Below are positions 35,441-48,570 of a DNA stretch of 64,000 nt, piece after piece. Under the pieces are notes generated by a model. That model was not told where the DNA came from. It ran no database searches and saw only the letters and a program-made list of their open reading frames with translations. A program made the translations under genes and the position numbers. The DNA is from Embiotoca jacksoni. Lineage: Eukaryota > Chordata > Actinopteri > Embiotocidae. The DNA lies in the NCBI GenBank assembly GCA_022577435.1, contig JAKOON010000007.1:20249866-20313865 (forward strand), read 5' to 3'. Each line of letters opens with the position of its first letter. The first letter of the stretch is position 1.

Positions 35441-35700
35441 CATGATGGCACTCATTTCACTGTTACACTCACATTATAATTAAAGACACGATGATGAAGC
35501 AGCATGTTGCGTAATACGCCTGGTATAGGAGCTTGTTATTCTCACAGGAACATGATGGCGCTTTCATCTCACTTTTACAATTACACTTACATTATAATTA
35601 CAGATATGATTATGAAGCAGCCCGTTACGAGAGCCTGTAATACGCCTGGTATAAGAGCTTGTTATTATCACAGGAACATGATAGTGCAGCACCTGGCTTA
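35441..35700. repeat. Imperfect tandem duplication, 110 and 126 bp units
   Basis: Units start 'catgatggc' at 35441 and 35551; a third partial starts at 35677. Each contains 'acattataatta', 'atgaagcagc', 'aatacgcctggtata' and 'gagcttgttatt'. A further echo, 'catgatgccgcttgtgcttc', lies at 35905. Confidence 0.8.
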
Positions 35701-38487
35701 CGGGTGTGGTGCAGAACAACATTTTCAATGATATCGGAGGATTTTGATGGCTCTGCAAATGAAGATGTACCTGAGGCTGCTGATGAGGCGGAATTATATT
35801 TTATGCTATTTATGAATCAGATGCATTCTGAAAAGCATTTTATTTTACTGTTTGTCTATGAAATGCTGGACTTAAATCTGTTAAGGGTTTTTCCAGTTTG
35901 ACCTCATGATGCCGCTTGTGCTTCACTGTTACAGTGAATAACAGTTTTTGTGTCATTTATGAATCTGATCATATGAAACAGAACCAGAGCATTTGAAAGA
36001 TATTCACTGCCATTCAGAGCACATATTGTCTGATATGAGCTCTGAATCGTACAATGGTCCAAATGACTTTCCCACTCGTCACAAAAGTGTAGTCACTCCC
36101 TACTTCCTCCACTGCGAGTTTAAAACTTTGCTCAGGAGTATACTTTTCAACAGACGAGCGATACATCTTTGTCCTCCAATGAACCGGATCACTTGCACGT
36201 CTCCTCTCGGCTCTTCCATCTTCCATAGACATTTTAATGTTGTGAGTTCATTCCCTCTGTAGCCGCGAAGCATTTTAAACCACCTCAGGTGTGTCTGCTG
36301 GTCACACATTGTAAATGTTTTCTAAAGCTTAAACTCATAACTGAGGGAAAGTGAGGGGTGATTATCACTAAAGACGAAGCTACCTCACATAATATGCAGT
36401 AATTAAAATGAGACCCACGAGTGACATTGAAGTGATGCTCACTCATGAATGAATTAATTGATCTAATCCAATAAAATAATCTGTATTATTGTGAAATGAG
36501 CCATTCTGAACAATGCAAGACACTTTTAGTTTTGCTACATTAAATCTACAATGATCCTGACATGGTTGTTTTACATTTTGAACATTTTGAAAGCTGGACT
36601 GCAGAATAGTGTTTCTACAAAGTGATATGTGGAGTACTTATTCCATCGCTGTCAGCTTTCATCCAAAACCAAAAGCCATGAAAGAAAAAAACTATTTCAA
36701 AAGTGTTTTCACATTCACTCATACATAAACAGAAGAAACATTCAAACAAAAAAAAGATCTGAAAAACAACACCAACTATTGTTATAAACATGAACAAAAA
36801 AGCACAGCAGGTCCAGCAAAGGCAAACAAACAAGCACACACACAGTGAAGTTGCCTACTGCTGCTGTGGCATTTATCAGAACCTCCTCTTGCTTTTTAAG
36901 TCACACAGCGAAATTGGGTGTAAAGAATAATTTCTCATAATTTGTTATCAAAATGACCCTGATGATGTGAGCCACAAGCTTGTCCTCACAAAATGTTTCT
37001 GATAAAAAAAAAACATCTAATAAAGCTCTAGCTGATGGAGCCTGATACAGATACTGTGTACTGTGAAATACAGACAGATTTATACCCGGTGGGGATCGAT
37101 TTCGGGCTTGAATGTAACAGACTTTATATGTAAAAGTCTTGCACTCCAACTTCAATTAATTTATTGATTAAGATGACTGCTTAATGATTTGTTTTTTTTT
37201 AAACCAATCTATTGACTACAGACGTAAATGAATAACAATCAAAGTAATGTAACATTAAATCCAGTCTATTTGCACGCTTGAAATGTGTCTACAGTATGAA
37301 AGGCTTTAATATTTGTTGGGATATTTTGTTGGCCTGAGATTATTACAGGTGTTATAACCCTTTACATCAAACCTGACTTCATGATAATTGACATTTCTCA
37401 GTGAACACAAGTCGAGGGAATTTTTTTTATTTTAAAAGAGCCTGCAGGAGACGAGCAAATGCAGTGAACAGGCTCACAAGCATTATCCTTGAACATTGTT
37501 TAAATAAATAAATATATAAATAAATCTAGCGTTTAGCAGCACTTTAGGGAGAGTTCACACAGAGCAGACGGAGGCGATGGAGTACAGAGGCATTTTTATT
37601 TATGGCACGCAACAGAAAAGAGCCCTCTGTTCTTTTAGTGCAAATTGAGCTGCACAATTCAGAGTTTTTCGGCTGTAATGGTCAAATTAAAAATGTTTAC
37701 ATTGTTGTGTAAGCACATAGGTCAGAGAGGAGGAGGGTGAGGAAGCAGCAGGGATTATGAGAGATATAGGGATCACAACTGATAACAGACTGATCAGAAT
37801 AAGGCAGAGATTGTTTCAGGATGGGTTGACGGACCTTCTAATTCATGTATTACGGAAAGCTAGTTTCATTCCTTGGAATAGCAGCTGTTCAGTAGCGCAA
37901 ATGCTAATAAAACATTTCCAAGCTTCCACTACAATACCCTGATGTTTCACACATGGTTTACAACCATGGGAACCTGTAATACTATATACGTATATAGTAG
38001 AGTATATGTTAGATCAAAATTACTACTTATTATGTCTCATTTAGAGGTTTGAAAAAGAAATCCCGTGGTTGAGAAAAAGAACAATCCTTCCATGTAATTC
38101 CCCCCCCAAAAATTCCGCAGCTGTCAATCATGGCGACATACTAACTAATCAAAAACAAGCTTATCAAGAAAATGAAAACATGAACGAACATTGAGAAGTA
38201 TTTAAAATGACAGAAACCATATTTAAGAAACATTGATTTGAGATGTTCTGTGATGTTTTAAGTTTGGCTTCAGTCCCGTCTACTAACATAGAGACAGTGG
38301 GGTTTATGACACTGCAACCAGGGAGAGATCCAGATCCAGCTGCATTGCAGCTGTTATGTTGTTATTCTGTATATACACCGTATGGTTAGTAATAAATGAG
38401 GTCATAAGAAAATACACCAGGTTGCAATAAAATGAAATGATTACCAAATCATAACATACGTAATCTCAGGGCACATTATATATGAGA
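35701..38487. other. AT-rich DNA, nothing firmly recognised
   Basis: 'catttatgaatctgatca' (35955) echoes 'atttatgaatcagatgc' (35809), hinting at more local duplication. No coding support for the ORFs near 36014-36300. Confidence 0.45.
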
Positions 38488-39172
38488 CCTCAAGAGAGAA
38501 GCTCAACAACTCGCCGTTGAAAAGCACTTGGCGACTGTAAGTACAACTCATGTTTCACAGGAAGAAACCTGAAGAGACCAGAGATTCCTGCAGAAGATAC
38601 AGGGAGGAAAACGTACAAACTGAGAGAAGCCACCAAGTTAATGGCATGCAATAGTGGCACGCAAATATATAGAGAGAGGAAGAGATGTGAGGAGTTTTTG
38701 CACATCATGGGAGGTCTCCCAGCAGCCAATCACAGTGTAAGGGATAGTTCAGTGTCACCTGGGCTTGTTCTCAATGTAAGCTCCATCAAAGAGGAAAGTT
38801 TTTAGGCTCAACTTTAAAGTAAAGAGCCCAAAAATGTGGAGGGCAGGAAAGGGGCTTGAAAACTTAAGGCTCTGCCTCCCATTCTAGCGCTGTAAATTCA
38901 GGAACCACGAGTAAGCCTACTCTCTGAGGAAAGTGTTCCATTAAGATAATAGGGTACAATGGGGGCTTTAAGATCAGATGGAACTTGGTCATTTCGGGCT
39001 TTCTGTGTAAGATTAAATTATATTCTGGATTTTACAGGATGGAAGACATGTGATTTATTTTGATGAAATCCTTTCAGTAGTCTTGCTGCAGTGTTTTGGA
39101 TCAACTGCAGGCTCGTCAGAGTTACTGGGAAACCTTGATATTAAGGAATTACCTGAATGTTACACTTTTAAA
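38488..39172 (-). repeat. LINE 3' region, inverted copy
   Basis: Carries 'ggggcttgaaaacttaagg', 'ctctgcctcccattctagc', 'aggaaccacgagtaagcct' and 'agtcttgctgcagtgttttg'. The reverse complement matches the LINE copy at 40014-40700, where the same text appears as 'ccagtttttaggctcctctt'. The end at 38488-38600 holds the complement of 'aggtttcttcctgt' and 'gccaagtgctt', the region just before the tail. Confidence 0.68.
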
Positions 39173-40013
39173 TAATCTGCCTGTTACTCAATGTAACTCA
39201 AACCATATCATGGAAAACTGGACTGATCTGTTTTACTGTATGTGAAGAATGATCCCCGTGCAGACGTGTAAGATGGTATGAAAGGAGGCATGCTACAAAA
39301 GCATTCCTAAACTCTATACCAAAATCCTGCAATGACTAATAATATAATTAAAATGAGTTGATGAAGAAATATTGTGGTGGCACTGATTTTCCATGGCCAT
39401 ACAGCTTTATGATATCTTATCGCTATAAACATACAATAACAAAACAAACTAAAAAGTCACTGGGAACATGACTCTGTAATCCTGACAACTGCTTAGGAGT
39501 GCTAATTCGCTGCAGATGCTTTACAGGGTTGATTGAATGAATCAATGAAGTGTCCTTCACGCTGTACATTAGATTATAAAGCTGCTCAAATATTTGGTTA
39601 AAAGCAGGTAAATGGGATCACAGGCAGCATATGTCAGTCTGCACAATATGACGAGCTACACTCTGTAGAAAGGAATTTAAAAACAACATATCAGAGATGC
39701 AAACACATCTGAAGTAAATTAAAAAGGTTGGTGAAAATTCAAAACAAAAATATGTGATATGTCTGAAAGAGCCACATGTGGTTCAGAAGCCGAAGCATGG
39801 GCGAATTAGTATCACTTAGTTAGATCCATTGATTTGGATATTAGAATGAGCTTCTGGTCAGCCATAAAAGGCATTCATTAAATCCTTTATATCTGTGCCT
39901 TCAAACATGCTGCAAAAAATAAACATCATGACATCATATGTCTTCATCAGCCACAGTTTTACAGTGTGCTGTTATTCACAGCCTTGTCAGGGGTAAAGAT
40001 TTATATCCATCAT
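39173..40013. other. AT-rich DNA, nothing recognised
   Basis: Separates two oppositely oriented copies of one LINE family. Confidence 0.5.
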
Positions 40014-40700
40014 CAGCTTTATTGACTCCCTGTAAAATCAATAGAATTTAAAACCCTCCTTTTCATACAAATCCCTTCATGATGAATCTCCATTATGTCT
40101 TTAAGACCACCTGGTATCATGTTATCCAAATATAAGACTGCAGGCTTGCTAGTGGCACCAAAAGTAGAATAGGAGGAAGAGCTTCCAGTTTTTAGGCTCC
40201 TCTTCTGTGGAACCAACTCCAAGTCTGGGTTTGGGAGGCAGACACCCTTTCAACTAATACGATTAGGCTTAAATCGTTCCCTGTTGATGAAGCTTACGTT
40301 TAGAGCCAGCTCAGGTGACCCTGAAACATCGCTTAGTTATGCTGCTGTAGGCCGAGGCTGCTGGTGGATCCTGTGATGTAGTCTGTGGCTTGTTCTCTAT
40401 CTTATTTCTCCCTGTACCTTCCTGCAGGTTTCTCTAACTCCGGAGACATGTTTCTGATGTGCAATTACTGACACACCAACCTGCTCTGGGTTGAGGTAGC
40501 GAGCCACCCACCTTCGAGTCTGGTTCTGTCTGAGGTTTCTTCCTGTTCAACAAAGGTTTCCTGCCCAGTCTACATACGTGCGTGCTAAAGGGTATAGTCA
40601 TGAATTTCTCTCTCCAATGTTGTAAGGCCATGACCTCACTATGTTAAGCACCCTAAGATATACAAATAAATTGTATTTGCATTGAATTCAACTGAATATC
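40014..40700 (+). pseudogene. LINE ORF2 C-terminus remnant and 3' UTR (L2/Rex-like)
   Basis: Degraded frames show LTPCKINRIEFKTLLF, then a tryptophan-asparagine-glutamine stretch from 'ctgtggaaccaactccaa'. This is the usual end of L2/Rex1-clade ORF2, of the type L-P-V...R-I-x-F-K and P-x-L-W-N-x-L. Stops and frameshifts are frequent. The 3' UTR follows: 'gttatgctgctgtaggccga', 'ggttctgtctgaggtttctt' and 'aataaattgtatttgcattg', ending in a degraded attgaattca tail. Confidence 0.7.
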
Positions 40701-41035
40701 AGACTTGATTGGAGTGTATTTCAACTATTATATACGATCAATGTTTTGAATCTCTCTGACTGACAAAACTCACCATCAACAAATAATGACCAAAAAACAC
40801 CATGTTAGATTGAGGAAGAGGCAGGCAGTTCCCATCATTTCCTGAGCTCTAATGACCTCAGGGTCAACTGAAATTTGAGCAGCCTGGATCATCTTAATGT
40901 GCTGTATAATTGCTTACACACCGGGTGCATAGCTTCTGAAAAAAGCCTTATTGTCTCAGAAAGATTACTGCAGCATCTCACCAGGACCTAATATGTTTGT
41001 CCCCCCACTGAATAGCACATATACTGTATTTAACC
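40701..41035. other. Non-coding DNA, nothing recognised
   Basis: No feature found. Confidence 0.5.
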
Positions 41036-41062
41036 TGTGTGTGTGTGTGTGTGTATGTGTGT
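41036..41062. repeat. Short (GT)n array
   Basis: About 12 units with one ta interruption. First of three GT arrays within 485 bp. Confidence 0.9.
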
Positions 41063-41201
41063 TCAAGGAAGAAAGTGACAGGGGGCCCTAATGTAGAGTG
41101 ACGTTAGTAGAGGCAGAAATAAATCCCACCATCATACAGAGTCCCTGAGGCTTTATTGATTGAAGGGTCTCTCTCAAACATACACACACAAATCGAGAAA
41201 G

Positions 41202-41202
<1 letters not shown>

Positions 41203-41277
<75 letters not shown>
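41203..41277. repeat. (GT)n microsatellite, about 37 units
   Basis: Uninterrupted GT, ending in a short G run. Confidence 0.97.
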
Positions 41278-41278
<1 letters not shown>

Positions 41279-41384
41279 GTGTATAAACATATCCCAATAC
41301 ACACACAGTCAAGACATGCAGCAGATTATTATTTATCCAGTTTGTATTCCAGTGTGGCTGTCAAACGTCTCAGACTGATTGCAT

Positions 41385-41408
41385 GCTGACAGGCTGACAG
41401 GCTGACAG
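41385..41408. repeat. 8-bp tandem, three units
   Basis: gctgacag at 41385, 41393 and 41401, directly before the longest GT array. Confidence 0.95.
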
Positions 41409-41409
41409 A

Positions 41410-42234
<825 letters not shown>

Positions 42235-42755
42235 ACGATACTATCAGGAATGCTTACATTTCCCACATTCTGGCCTCCTTTCATTGGCTCCCTGTACATT
42301 TTAGGGTTGATTTAAACATTTTATTGTTTGCCTACAAATCATTAAATTAGCTAGCTCTAAACTTTTTCTCTGACCTTTTACAACCACACTTGCCTTTATG
42401 TAGCAACTGGAAAACCAGATGCTTCTGGTTTTGCCAAAATCATGCACAGTGCGGCTCGTGTCTTTGCGGTCTTAGCCCCCAAAGTCTGGAACCAGTTGTC
42501 TCTTTATGTTAGACTGGCCCGTACACTGCCCGTTTTGAAATATTGTCTTAAAAAATATCTATTCCTCTGCTTTTTACCAGTGACAATAGAGTGGTGCTTT
42601 TCTTTCTTTATTTTACTGCTATTATGGTCTTATTGCTTTTATCTATTTTTAGCTGGTCTTCATGTTTTTATTGTGTTGTCTTGTGGCTTCTTTGGTCAAC
42701 TGATGTTGTCTTTTAAATGTACTTAATGAATACATTTTGACTTGACTTAATAATA
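42235..42755 (+). pseudogene. LINE ORF2 C-terminus and 3' end with TTGAC tail
   Basis: Frames give ILASFHWLPVHFRVDLNILL and, after a frameshift, VFAVLAPKVWNQLSLYVRLA followed by LPVLKYCLKKYLF. This is the standard C-terminal end of an L2/Rex1-type reverse-transcriptase ORF (S-L-H-W-L-P-V...A-P-x-L-W-N-x-L-P...K-x-x-L-K-x-x-L-F). At 42714-42750 'aaatgtacttaatgaataca' runs into ttttgacttgacttaata, a two-unit TTGAC tail. Nothing of the reverse-transcriptase core is left, so it is a 5'-truncated copy. Confidence 0.78.
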
Positions 42756-43162
42756 CAGCAAAAAAGGGGCAATGCATTTTGTTAATATTTTAAAATAAAA
42801 TTTAAGTTTTAGCTGTTCAGAGGCCATTCTAACAGATTCATGATGTAATTTAAGAAATAGTATTAAGAAATAAGATGCTCATGGTTTGGTCCACGTTTTG
42901 GTTGGATTGAAGAAATGAATTGTACTGATTACTTCCATTTTTTATTTTTATTTTTACAGAGTATGGACCTCGACTTCTATTTTGAATATTGAGCATTGCA
43001 CATCTGATCTGTAAACTAGATTTGCATCAAACAATAGAAAATATTTGGGTAACTGAGGCTGAAGGGGAAAACTGGAAGTTAGTTTAATTATATAACTAGT
43101 AATGTGATTTTAAAAATATGTATACTAAAAAGTAAAAGGGCATCCACAAAATTAGACAAGCT
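42756..43162. other. AT-rich DNA, nothing recognised
   Basis: No feature found. Confidence 0.5.
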
Positions 43163-43520
43163 GTCAGGATCCCTGTCTGACCCTGGTGTTTCTCCCTCTA
43201 TTTGGTCCCCAATCACCTCTCTTCATGTGTGCTGTCATTCCCCTGTCTGTTTGTTATTGTGTCCCCATGTGTTCTGTGTCCTCCTCTCCCCGCCTCCTGT
43301 CACCTCCCATGGCCACACCTCTCACCAGTCTGAGCAGCTGCCACCACTCTCCCTAATCACCACCTGCAGGCGGCTCATTCCATTAATCACCTCCCTGGAC
43401 TATATCTGCCCTGCCCCTGCAGTCATGAGGGCTGGTCCATACTGCCAGTCACTACCAGTGAGAGGTTGTCTCTGCCAGTCTCCCACAATCTGTCGCCCCG
43501 CCCGCTCGCTGGATATAGGA
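43163..43520 (+). repeat. LTR-like fragment (U3-like)
   Basis: Opens TGTCAGGATCCCTGTC and shows the C/T-rich, CA-poor text and 'cctggactatatctgccc' TATA-like context seen in fish LTR 5' halves. Its style parallels 18955-19336. No polyadenylation signal or 3' border follows, so it seems truncated. The 152-codon ORF over it is probably not a gene. Confidence 0.42.
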
Positions 43521-44623
43521 GAAGTGGGAAGTGTAAAAGATCTGAAGGACCAAATCATTTAGGCTCTTTAAGTGGGACCTTATAGGAGACTGAAGACAAA
43601 TATGTACTGTACTTGAAGACTCCAGTTTCTGTGTGAATTGCACTGCATAATTTGACTTACCGAAGTTAAAGCAAACTATATCCTCAGTCATAACTTTTTG
43701 GGTGCAGACAAAATTGTTGTACTGTTCCTCACTCCTTTAGATTTCCCCACTGGCTGGCAGAACTGAGGCTCCTGCAGTCTGTCATTGGAAACGCGATGAT
43801 GTCCCTCCCACATCAGTCATATGGATAGAGAACGCCCTTCTTTACCAACCTGGTCAGTCTGTGACATTTTATAGGAGAAGATACGAACGAGAAGAGATGG
43901 TGGTTGTTCTCTGGCTTGACTCCTTAACGTTTCCATTTTATTATGAAGCTTTGATTTGTCACGTTGTCACTGTGGGAATTGACAGGCTCTTGCGAATCAG
44001 AGATCGGTGACTTTTTCTCTGTTGCTACTTCACATGAAAGTCACAATTAACATTATCAGCTGCTGTTGTTACCTTTTGCAGTTATGTCGTGCAAGTGTTT
44101 GTCTCTGAATTTGACAGAAAGCTCAGCCATTACAATGCGAGGCCTTGGGATGCTGACAGAAATTAAAAGCTACTGCTAACAACACACACAGCTTTTCACA
44201 AAGTACACAACTCACAAGGCAGTTTGTAATAATGCATGTGTTGTTGTTTTCTCGCTCCCCTCTCTGGACTTGTCTGTTTGTACTGTCAAAGCAGCGTGTG
44301 AACGGCGCACAGCAAAGACAGACAACGGAGACGCAATACTGCAGCTGCAGGAAGCTGTTACATCATCGCAAGTATCAATAATACAGCGCCAACAGAAAAC
44401 CTCATATGTACAATATATCTACAGCGTGTCTGCGCTCTTCTCCGGACCGCAATGTGTTTCTATGCAGCTTTCTTTCTCCAAAAGTTGTTTTTTTGGAGGC
44501 ACAGACACACAAACTAGAGCTCGATGAATTGGGGAAGGTTTTGTCAGGTCATTGGAATGGATAATACAACCATTATTACACCTGCTGTTATATCCAGTTC
44601 AGATATATCCAATGAACAGACCA

Positions 44624-44628
<5 letters not shown>
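43521..44628. other. Non-coding DNA, nothing recognised
   Basis: A slightly CpG-richer block lies at 44285-44460. No element identified. Confidence 0.45.

Positions 44629-44697
<69 letters not shown>
44629..44697. repeat. (GT)n microsatellite, about 34 units
   Basis: Uninterrupted GT array. Confidence 0.97.
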
Positions 44698-44700
<3 letters not shown>

Positions 44701-44843
44701 AAGACTCAAAAAAATGTTTGTTTGCAATTGGTTACACTCGTTTCTCATTACTGAGCTCCCTATCACCCATCCACCAAAACAGATTCACATGCACATTTTT
44801 GTGAAGATTATATCTAATATAAGAAATGCCTTAAAACAGCACT

Positions 44844-45250
44844 TGTTATGATATGGTGTTGTAACAGACCCAGACGCAGACACAGTAGGAAGATGTTTTC
44901 TTTCGAAGCAGGAAGTTCTTTATTCTCACCAAGACACTGACACACAGTAGGCAGAGAATACACCATATATAAGTCCGTATGGGGCCGGAGCCCAATGTTC
45001 AGCCTCCTCTCCTCACTTCTCTCCTACTGAGCCAGAAACAGGCTTCGTCGCGGACCCCGGCTGGCAGGCAGGCAGACAGGTACGTAGCGTGGGTGTGGCT
45101 TCGCTGGGGGAATCCCGAGGTTCTCCACCAGCTCAGCAGATTGGCAGGATCGACTGTGTGACGTCCGCGACTCTACACAGGATGGCGAAACCTTCGACAG
45201 CTGATCTCCAAGGAAAGAACTGGAAGGTTGAAATTTCAGTAAGACAACTG
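44844..45250 (-). mobile_element. LTR-like repeat, same family as 12300-12869
   Basis: The reverse complement ends in ...cataaca like the 12300 LTR. 'acccagacgcagacacagta' and 'gcaggaagttctttattctc' correspond to its tgtctgcgtctgggt and ataaaacgccctgg ends. 'acacaggatggcgaaacctt' and 'gctgatctccaaggaaagaa' match its 'cagagatcatctgtagacgc' module in reverse. The U3 side is lost or diverged after about 45250. Confidence 0.68.
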
Positions 45251-45721
45251 CAGCTCTTGGCCTGGGAGTTTTAATGCGGCCATTTTCCTGCCTTACCGAC
45301 ATTCCAATAGAATATTTGAATAAAAGAAAATTAAAGTTAAGCAACCACATTTAGTTCCTCCTGTCTTAGTCCTGAGATTATTTGTGACTGATCATCCTCT
45401 CTGGAACAAAGAGGAGGACTGAACATTCCTCAACTAAAATACATCTATCCACGGTCTACAGTGATGACATCTAGTACAGTAATCATGTTGCACAAATAAT
45501 GTATCCCAGTGACCTTAAGTGATCCACTAACTTTTCGTCTGGTACCACAGGGAGGTTCACATTTGTGGTTTCAAGTAAAATTTCTCTCTGATGGACAGCC
45601 ATGAATTATAGGGCAGACATTAATGGCCTTGTGAGAACAAATTCATATGACTGTGAGGATCTCCTGACCTTTCCTTTAGTGCTGCCGTCATGCCAGGTGT
45701 ATTTCATGGGACAGGCTTGAT
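45251..45721. other. Non-coding DNA, nothing recognised
   Basis: No feature found. Confidence 0.5.
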
Positions 45722-45845
45722 AATTCAATTCAATTCAATATTATTTATATAGCGCCAAATCACAACACAGGTTATTTCATGGCACTGAACACATTTAAAG
45801 TCCTTACAGCAGAACTTTACAATACAGCCAGAGTAATTGTGTCTC
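45722..45845 (-). repeat. LINE 3' tail, inverted copy with TTGAA tail
   Basis: 'attcaattcaattcaatatt' then 'atttatatagcgccaaatca' and 'ggttatttcatggcactgaa'. The reverse complement is nearly identical to 61440-61515 ('gccatgaaataacctatgtt', 'cactatataaataaagttg'). Confidence 0.85.
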
Positions 45846-46496
45846 TTGGAGATTAAACTGCAACTGCAATTAAGTGTACGCTTTCTCTTTAATGTAATGA
45901 CGACGCTTTGGTAAGATATTTGGCAAGTTGGACACCTTTTGTCAAAATATCTGATCAGTAGAATTTCGTCTTTATAGCATTATTACATTTAGTCAAACCA
46001 CCATCACATCCTAGCATTACTTACCTTGAATCTAACCGTGGACAGGAGTCTGACTGAACCCTGCTCTCTGGTTTGATGGTTGGGTGCTTTGAATGCCCTC
46101 TATGCACGCCAACTCCTTGTAATTGTAATGAAGTTATAAATATTGCACTTATTTAAAAAACATGCATTGCCTTTGAATGTAATGCAGCTATGGGTAATTG
46201 AGAAAACAATTTGAGTATGTAGAAAATGTCATTTGTGGGAAACAGAGTTGGCTACAGTCCAAAATAAATCAAGATGAAGTCCCCTTTAATTATTTCAAGT
46301 ATCGGAAGTCCGTTGTCTGTGCAGGTGTAGCAAGGCATCTTCTTCAACACAAAGAGCATCAGGTCATCCTGAAGTCACAAGAACTTATGACGTGGGACAC
46401 CACTGGTCTACAGATAAACTGCCAAAAGCTTTCACGTCATAAAACTCAGGCTGAATAAACATTTTTCTCCACGTTTGGTTTGGGTTTGACTCTGTA
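45846..46496. other. AT-rich DNA, nothing recognised
   Basis: No feature found. Confidence 0.5.
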
Positions 46497-46962
46497 GCCT
46501 GGAACACACTGGCTGCATGATGTCATTTCGTTTCTGCGTCCATGTAAATGAATGAGAGCATCCACGCTGCCTTTTGAGACGTGCTTCTCAGTTGCGTCTC
46601 ATGCCGACGCCTATTTTTCACGCGAGCCGTTTGGGTTCCCAGCTAAAATATACACAGACAATCTGTGATCACATTTGAACTCTCTCTCTGTATCTTCTCT
46701 GTGTCGGTGTGTCTCACCTCGGAGCGAGGGTAAATATAAACCACCTGCCTGTATTTTGGTTACAATTCATCACTTGTCAGACCTCAAAACCTTTATATTA
46801 CTGGCCACTATCAAAGAGGAACTCATTGATTCAATGGTAGGACCTGCAGCCGCAGCACCGCTGCTGACACGCAGCCAGTGGACACACACGCAAGCAAGCT
46901 GCAGCTGAGACGTGCGTCCGTGGTAACGCACACGCCACGCAGGCAGCGTGTACCAGCTGACC
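46497..46962 (-). mobile_element. GC-rich inverted-terminus repeat, copy 2
   Basis: The reverse complement aligns with 32197-32745: 'ctgcctgcgtggcgtgtgcg', 'ggctgcgtgtcagcagcggt', 'gctgcggctgcaggtcctac', 'tcaatgagttcctctttgat', 'aaatgtgatcacag'. Its two ends, gcctggaacacactggctgc and, in reverse, agctggtacacgctgcctgc, are inverted versions of each other. Confidence 0.62.
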
Positions 46963-47496
46963 GCTGACCCGTCCGTCAACATGGAACAGAGCAGCATATC
47001 CTCCGATGGTTTTCTGTTACATAAACTGTTAATTGGGCTGCATAACAGAGAGCATCATTTCATTCGTGGATGACCTCAGTGGAAGGGTTGCACCAGGTGA
47101 GGGGAGAGAACTCGGAAAATACATTTTCCATGTTCGTCACGCTATGGGAGAGTATGTAGTATTTATTGGCTTCCACTGACGTGGTTGCCATTCTTGTCAT
47201 GTTATGGTCCGTCAATACACAAGCATACAGAGAACAAGATCAATGCATTAATTTAATAAATAAACATGAATACATTGTCATAGAATGTATTATGTTCTGA
47301 TGTATTGTGGAGCCAACGTATTATATAAGAACAAATGTTAAAAGGGGAATGTCAATTTTGAAAACAAATATTTAAAACAGATACTGTTAGTCTGGGCCTC
47401 CATTTTCTCTCATACAACCGCAGTTCTTAATGTGGAAATTTAGGAAACAGTTCTGAGATTCTGCTCCTTCTCTACATTATTTGTCACTTAATTTCT
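46963..47496. other. AT-rich DNA, nothing recognised
   Basis: No feature found. Confidence 0.5.
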
Positions 47497-48170
47497 GCAG
47501 ATTTGACAGCTGCACATTAATGCTGCCAATATCCAGTACTACCACATTTCAAAGGTGCTCTATTGGATTGAGATGTGGGACTGAGGAGGCCAACGAAGTC
47601 CATTATCATGTTCATGAAATCCATTTTTGCCTTTTGACATGGTGCATTGGTCGAGCTGGAAGTAGGTATTAGAGGATAATAAATGGGAGAAATGAAGTTA
47701 TGCACACGGTCAGAAACAATACTCGGATAAGATGTGGTGATCAAACCATGACTGATTGGTATTACGGGGCCCAAAGTTTGCCAATAAAACATTCCCACAC
47801 ACAATGACATCCCCAGGAGCAGCCTGGACTGTTGACACCAAGCATTTAGAGTGAATGGACTCATGTTAAATTTGAATCATAGCTTCCGCATTCTTAGCGG
47901 AAATGCAGATTCATCAGCTGTCCAGTTATGAAGAGCCCATCGGAGTCATCGGTATGATGGGAGTACAGCCCAATGTGGTCTCCTGCTGTTGTAGTCCGTC
48001 CAACACCAGGTTGGATGTGTTGAGAGTACGAGATGATAACCTGACTTACTGTATCCTCTCGTTGAGCTCTGACCTCTCACTAGATGTTTTTGGTATTTCA
48101 CCAACATGAGTAAACTAAAGAATGTTGTGGTGAAAATTCCAGCAGATCAGCAGTTTCAGAAATATTGAAT
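47497..48170 (-). pseudogene. Tc1-like transposase pseudogene (second family)
   Basis: Minus-strand frames read WQTLGPVIPISHGLITTSYP, then IVSDRVHNFISPIYYPLIP, then NAPCQKAKMDFMNMIMDFVG and SPTSQSNRAPLKCG. This is the catalytic half of a Tc1-like transposase in order: a GP-V-P-I block, a Y-x-x-I-V-x-D-V block, an N-A-P-C block after the second catalytic Asp, then the [10 protein letters not shown] block in decayed form. 'gtttttggtatttcaccaac' and 'agatcagcagtttcagaaat' at 48086-48162 come from the N-terminal helix-turn-helix half. The frame has several shifts. It is unrelated in detail to the element at 10849. No terminal repeats seen. Confidence 0.78.
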
Positions 48171-48570
48171 TGAATTTAGGATGGAAAGAGGTTTCAGTCT
48201 GAGCCAAGCTCTGTACAGAATATGGTGTACTCTACGTGTAATAGTGGAAAGTTTTACTGAGGCAGAAATAAACATGTTCTTTCGTGATAATTCTGACTCC
48301 CTCGTATTATATTTATAACATCTATGGAGAGAGCAAACAGTGTGGCTGTATCCCTAATCTGCACACTGTCAGCATGGGCATCATTAATTGAAACTGTTGG
48401 CTGCTGTTTGTTTGTTTGTGCTACTCTGTGGTTGACTGGCTTGCAACACTTTGTTTTAGGAAACAGTTTTGGATTTTTAACTGAGCTCAGTGGGTTGTTT
48501 CTGATAGCTGGCACACCCAGAACATCGTCAACAAACACAGGATTGGAGCTGGCTCAGCTTTATACTCATA
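48171..48570. other. Non-coding DNA, nothing recognised
   Basis: No feature found. Confidence 0.5.

Noticed and set aside
43104..43562. Forward ORF of 152 codons
   Set aside because: Lies in a C/T-rich LTR-like segment that lowers stop frequency; no protein motif.
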